A stretch of 9,842 nt of DNA, taken from the NCBI GenBank assembly GCA_016790385.1, contig JAEUNV010000484.1, forward strand, positions 1-9,842. Reading direction: 5' to 3'. This stretch comes from Zoogloea sp. (lineage in GTDB: Bacteria > Pseudomonadota > Gammaproteobacteria > Burkholderiales > Rhodocyclaceae). Shown here piece after piece: positions 7,925 to 9,842 of this stretch (position 1 is the stretch's first letter; the number at the start of each line of letters is the position of its first letter). The translations under genes were made by a program, and so were the position numbers. The notes below the pieces were generated by a model. The model did not search any database. It worked only from the letters and a program-made list of their open reading frames with translations, and was not told where the DNA came from.

Positions 7925-7956
7925 AAAAAGGCCAACCCGCTAAGGTTGGCCTTTTT
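7925..7956. terminator. Bidirectional rho-independent terminator
   Basis: A perfect 13-bp inverted repeat, AAAAAGGCCAACC and GGTTGGCCTTTTT, encloses the 6-nt loop CGCTAA. It ends in five T residues on either strand. It lies 51 nt after the stop of the 293-aa gene on the plus strand and 31 nt after the CCA end of the tRNA on the minus strand, so one element closes both convergent units. Confidence 0.92.
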
Positions 7957-7987
7957 GCTCGCAGATCAACGACCTGCCGGAATCCGG

Positions 7988-8061
7988 TGGAGCGGGCGAT
8001 GGGAATCGAACCCACGGCTCTAGCTTGGGAAGCTAGGGTATTACCATTATACGACGCCCGC
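7988..8061 (-). tRNA. tRNA-Gly (anticodon CCC)
   Basis: Read on the minus strand, the acceptor stem GCGGGCG (8061-8055) pairs with CGCCCGC (7998-7992). The discriminator base is T, and CCA is encoded at 7990-7988. The D arm is GTAT/ATAC with AATGGTA in the loop. The anticodon arm is CTAGC-TTCCCAA-GCTAG, giving anticodon CCC, which reads glycine GGG. The T arm is GTGGG-TTCGATT-CCCAT. Total length is 74 nt including CCA and all four arms fold, so the gene is intact. A small palindrome, CCGGA-A-TCCGG (7977-7987), abuts the CCA end. The promoter at 8075-8103 and terminator at 7925-7956 complete the unit. Confidence 0.97.
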
Positions 8062-8074
8062 TCGGAGAGCCGGG

Positions 8075-8103
8075 ATTGTACGCAGGGCGGAGGCAGAGGG
8101 CAA
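8075..8103 (-). promoter_or_regulatory. Sigma-70 promoter of tRNA-Gly
   Basis: On the minus strand a -35 element TTGCCC (8103-8098) and a -10 element TACAAT (8080-8075) are separated by exactly 17 nt. The -10 element matches consensus at 5 of 6 positions. The following GC-rich stretch CCCGGC resembles the discriminator of growth-rate-regulated stable RNA promoters. The mature tRNA begins 13 nt after the -10 element, so only a short 5' leader is expected. Confidence 0.75.
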
Positions 8104-8113
8104 CCGGTGGGCG

Positions 8114-8122
8114 TGGTAAACT
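8114..8122 (+). promoter_or_regulatory. Possible extended -10 promoter of thiS (leaderless start)
   Basis: TGGTAAACT carries the TG-n extended -10 motif plus TAAACT (4 of 6 to consensus). Transcription would begin about 6-7 nt later, at or next to the A of the thiS ATG (8129), giving a leaderless or nearly leaderless message. This would explain the lack of a Shine-Dalgarno sequence before thiS. No -35 element is visible at the right distance. It would be divergent from the tRNA promoter, 10 bp away. Confidence 0.33.
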
Positions 8123-8128
8123 CGCGCC

Positions 8129-8359
8129 ATGTCTGCCCAAGCCACTTCTTCCGCATCCCTTTCCGTCACCGTCAATGGCGAGGCCCGCGCCCTTGCGGGG
8201 CCTGTCTCCGTGGCGGGCCTGCTTGACCAGATGGGCCTCACCGGCAAGCGGCTGGCGGTGGAGCGCAATGGCGAGATCGTGCCCAGGGGCTTGCACGCTG
8301 CAACGCTGCTCGCCGAGGGCGACACCCTCGAGATCGTCGTCGCGGTAGGTGGCGGTTAA
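8129..8359 (+). CDS. thiS: Sulfur carrier protein ThiS
   Basis: ThiS is a small ubiquitin-like protein whose C-terminus is adenylated by ThiF and converted to a thiocarboxylate, which gives sulfur to ThiG for the thiazole ring of thiamine. The 76-aa product has the expected beta-grasp pattern: LSVTVNGE, then [10 protein letters not shown], the strand [12 protein letters not shown], then [11 protein letters not shown]. It ends in the essential Gly-Gly (AVGGG). It is about 10 residues longer than typical 66-aa members because of a Ser/Ala-rich N-terminal extension ([10 protein letters not shown]). No other in-frame ATG lies close to the conserved start. It precedes thiG by 72 nt, the expected partner. 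Confidence 0.94.
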   Translation: MSAQATSSASLSVTVNGEARALAGPVSVAGLLDQMGLTGKRLAVERNGEIVPRGLHAATLLAEGDTLEIVVAVGGG

Positions 8360-8377
8360 ACTCCGCAACGGGGTTTT
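8358..8377 (+). terminator. Hairpin in thiS-thiG spacer, possible attenuator
   Basis: AAACTCCG (8358-8365) pairs with CGGGGTTT (8369-8376) through eight pairs, one of them G-U, around a 3-nt CAA loop. Only four T residues (8374-8377) follow before CGG. The hairpin overlaps the last bases of the thiS stop codon. It could partly reduce transcription into thiG or protect the mRNA end; termination strength should be low. Confidence 0.25.
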
Positions 8378-8431
8378 CGGGGCGGCGGGCGGCCCCTTCA
8401 TTCTTTCCCTCATATTCAGACTGGCGCTTCG

Positions 8432-9217
8432 ATGGACGATTTGCTGACGATTGCAGGCAAGGCCTATTCCTCCCGGCTGCTGGTGGGCACCGGAAAGTAC
8501 AAGGATTTCACCGAGACCCGCGAGGCGGTGCTGGCCAGCGGGGCGCAGATCGTCACCGTGGCGATCCGCCGGACCAACATCGGGCAGGATCCGAACGCGC
8601 CCAGCCTGCTGGATGCGCTGCCCCCGTCCGAGTTCACCTACCTGCCCAACACCGCGGGCTGTTATTCGGCCGATGACGCGGTGCGCACCCTGCGCCTGGC
8701 GCGGGAGCTGCTGGACGACCACAAGCTGGTGAAGCTGGAGGTGCTGGGCGATCCGCACACCCTCTTCCCCAATATGCCGGAGACCCTCAAGGCCGCCGGG
8801 ACGCTGGTGAAGGAGGGCTTCGAGGTGATGGTGTACTGCTCCGACGACCCCATTCAGGCGAAGATGCTGGAGGACATCGGCTGTGTGGCGGTGATGCCCC
8901 TGGCGAGCCTCATCGGCTCCGGCATGGGCGTGCTCAACCCCTGGAACGTGCAACTGGTGCGGGATGCGGTGAAGGTGCCGGTGCTGCTGGACGCGGGCGT
9001 TGGCACGGCCTCGGATGCGGCCATCGCCATGGAGCTGGGCTGTGACGGGGTGCTGATGAACACCGCCATCGCCCTGGCGAAGGACCCGGTGCTGATGGCC
9101 CGTGCCATGAAGAAGGGTGTCGAAGCCGGCCGCGAGGCCTTCCTGGCGGGCCGCATGCCCCGCAAGTTCTACACCGCCAGCCCGAGCTCGCCCACCACGG
9201 GCATGATCGGCAGTTGA
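8432..9217 (+). CDS. thiG: Thiazole synthase ThiG
   Basis: ThiG condenses 1-deoxy-D-xylulose 5-phosphate with dehydroglycine or iminoglycine and sulfur from ThiS thiocarboxylate, making the thiazole phosphate half of thiamine in the cytosol. The 261-aa (beta/alpha)8 protein shows the family blocks [12 protein letters not shown] (15-26), VTVAIRR (41-47), [10 protein letters not shown] (71-80), VKLEVLGD with the predicted Schiff-base lysine K101, [11 protein letters not shown] and [13 protein letters not shown] near the phosphate-binding end, and [14 protein letters not shown]. Length is normal for the family (about 255-265 aa). The ATG at 8432 fits the family N-terminus ([10 protein letters not shown]); no clear Shine-Dalgarno sequence precedes it. 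It follows thiS in the same direction. No thiamine pyrophosphate riboswitch is evident upstream. Confidence 0.96.
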   Translation: MDDLLTIAGKAYSSRLLVGTGKYKDFTETREAVLASGAQIVTVAIRRTNIGQDPNAPSLLDALPPSEFTYLPNTAGCYSADDAVRTLRLARELLDDHKLVKLEVLGDPHTLFPNMPETLKAAGTLVKEGFEVMVYCSDDPIQAKMLEDIGCVAVMPLASLIGSGMGVLNPWNVQLVRDAVKVPVLLDAGVGTASDAAIAMELGCDGVLMNTAIALAKDPVLMARAMKKGVEAGREAFLAGRMPRKFYTASPSSPTTGMIGS

Positions 9218-9219
9218 TC

Positions 9220-9244
9220 GGGGCGCGGACGCCCTGTGTTTTTT
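9220..9244 (+). terminator. Probable rho-independent terminator after thiG
   Basis: GGGCG (9221-9225) pairs with CGCCC (9230-9234) around a CGGA tetraloop, with a possible extra G-U pair at the base. A T-rich tail, GTGTTTTTT (9236-9244), follows. It begins 3 nt after the thiG stop and ends only 17 nt before the trmB ATG. The stem is short, so it may act as a partial terminator between thiG and trmB. Confidence 0.5.
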
Positions 9245-9261
9245 GGTTTGACGGATTTTCC

Positions 9262-9842
9262 ATGAGTGATGAACAAGTGCAGCCGGTGTCCGGCGATGAA
9301 GCGCAGCCGGCTGGCCGCCTGACCTCCCAGTCCATCCGCAGCTTCGTGCTGCGCCAGGGGCGCATGTCGGATGCGCAGCACCGCTTTCTGGACGAGATGA
9401 TGCCCAGGGTCGGCATCGATTTCCGCCCCGAGCCCATCGACCTGGCCCAGGTATTTGGCCGCAAGGCGCCGCAGATCGTGGAGATCGGCTTTGGCATGGG
9501 GCAGGCCACGGCCCAGATCGCCCAGGCGCGGCCGGGTGACGACTTTGTCGGCATCGAGGTGCATGCGCCGGGCGTGGGTGGCTTGTGCAAGCTGATCGAG
9601 GAGGGCGGCATCACCAACCTGCGCATCGTCCAGCACGACGCGGTGGAGGTGCTGCGCGACATGATCCCCGAGGCCTCCCTGGCGGGCGTGCATATCTACT
9701 TCCCCGACCCCTGGCCCAAGAAGCGCCACCACAAGCGCCGCCTGGTGCAGGGGCCCTTCGTCAAGCTGATCGCTTCGCGCCTGGCGCCGGGGGGCTACCT
9801 GCACTGCGCCACCGACTGGGAGGAATACGCCCAGCAGATGCT
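9262..9842 (+). CDS. trmB: tRNA (guanine-N7-)-methyltransferase TrmB, 3' end cut by window
   Basis: TrmB uses S-adenosylmethionine to methylate N7 of guanine 46 in the variable loop of many tRNAs. The visible 193 residues contain the SAM-binding motif EIGFGMG (74-80), [10 protein letters not shown] (98-107), the family signature [14 protein letters not shown] (147-160) and TDWE (184-187). Family members are about 230-240 aa, so roughly 40 C-terminal residues lie beyond the right edge. The first 20 residues ([10 protein letters not shown] and on) are a polar, poorly conserved leader before [19 protein letters not shown] 9262 is the first start after thiG; an upstream ribosome site is not obvious. 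It lies 44 nt after thiG, an order found in other gammaproteobacteria. Confidence 0.95.
   Translation, partial: MSDEQVQPVSGDEAQPAGRLTSQSIRSFVLRQGRMSDAQHRFLDEMMPRVGIDFRPEPIDLAQVFGRKAPQIVEIGFGMGQATAQIAQARPGDDFVGIEVHAPGVGGLCKLIEEGGITNLRIVQHDAVEVLRDMIPEASLAGVHIYFPDPWPKKRHHKRRLVQGPFVKLIASRLAPGGYLHCATDWEEYAQQM

Noticed and set aside
8360..8431. Thiamine pyrophosphate riboswitch before thiG or thiS
   Set aside because: No CTGAGA-type conserved block or the paired arms of the THI element are seen in 8062-8128 or 8360-8431.

Overview
The window reads as high-GC chromosomal DNA of a gammaproteobacterium. The grounds are strong G/C preference at third codon positions, the housekeeping order thiS-thiG-trmB, which I know from Pseudomonas and related groups, and a CCA-encoding tRNA-Gly gene. 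I cannot name the genus from sequence alone.

Layout. Positions 1-393 hold an edge-truncated open frame, probably on the minus strand, and a small plus-strand ORF that I do not recognise. Positions 394-726 are non-coding and contain a strong short hairpin and a possible promoter. Positions 727-7873 are a complete type I restriction-modification locus on the plus strand, ordered hsdR, a 210-aa accessory gene, hsdM, hsdS and a 293-aa accessory gene. Subunit lengths (777, 489 and 591 aa) and the repeat architecture of HsdS fit the EcoAI/EcoEI (type IB) family. hsdM-hsdS and hsdS-accessory are joined by ATGA stop/start overlaps, so at least the last three genes are translationally coupled. A 13-bp-stem terminator at 7925-7956 serves both the plus-strand operon and the convergent tRNA-Gly(CCC) gene (7988-8061, minus strand).

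From 8062 to the right edge the DNA looks like core chromosome. It holds a clear minus-strand promoter for the tRNA, a divergent thiS with a possible leaderless extended -10 promoter, thiG, an apparent terminator or attenuator, and a trmB truncated by the window edge.

Functional picture. HsdS chooses a bipartite DNA site through two recognition domains. HsdM methylates adenine in that site, and HsdR adds ATP-driven translocation and PD-(D/E)xK cleavage of unmodified DNA. Two uncharacterised proteins are embedded in the locus. One carries a motif close to the second half of the Ada zinc-binding site. The other has a beta-rich N-terminus and a helical C-terminus with an R-x6-H element. They are the main candidates for something undescribed. 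The locus ends beside the 3' end of a tRNA gene, which suggests a defence-gene cassette at a tRNA boundary, although no integrase or att repeat is visible. ThiS and ThiG make the thiazole half of thiamine, and TrmB modifies tRNA G46.
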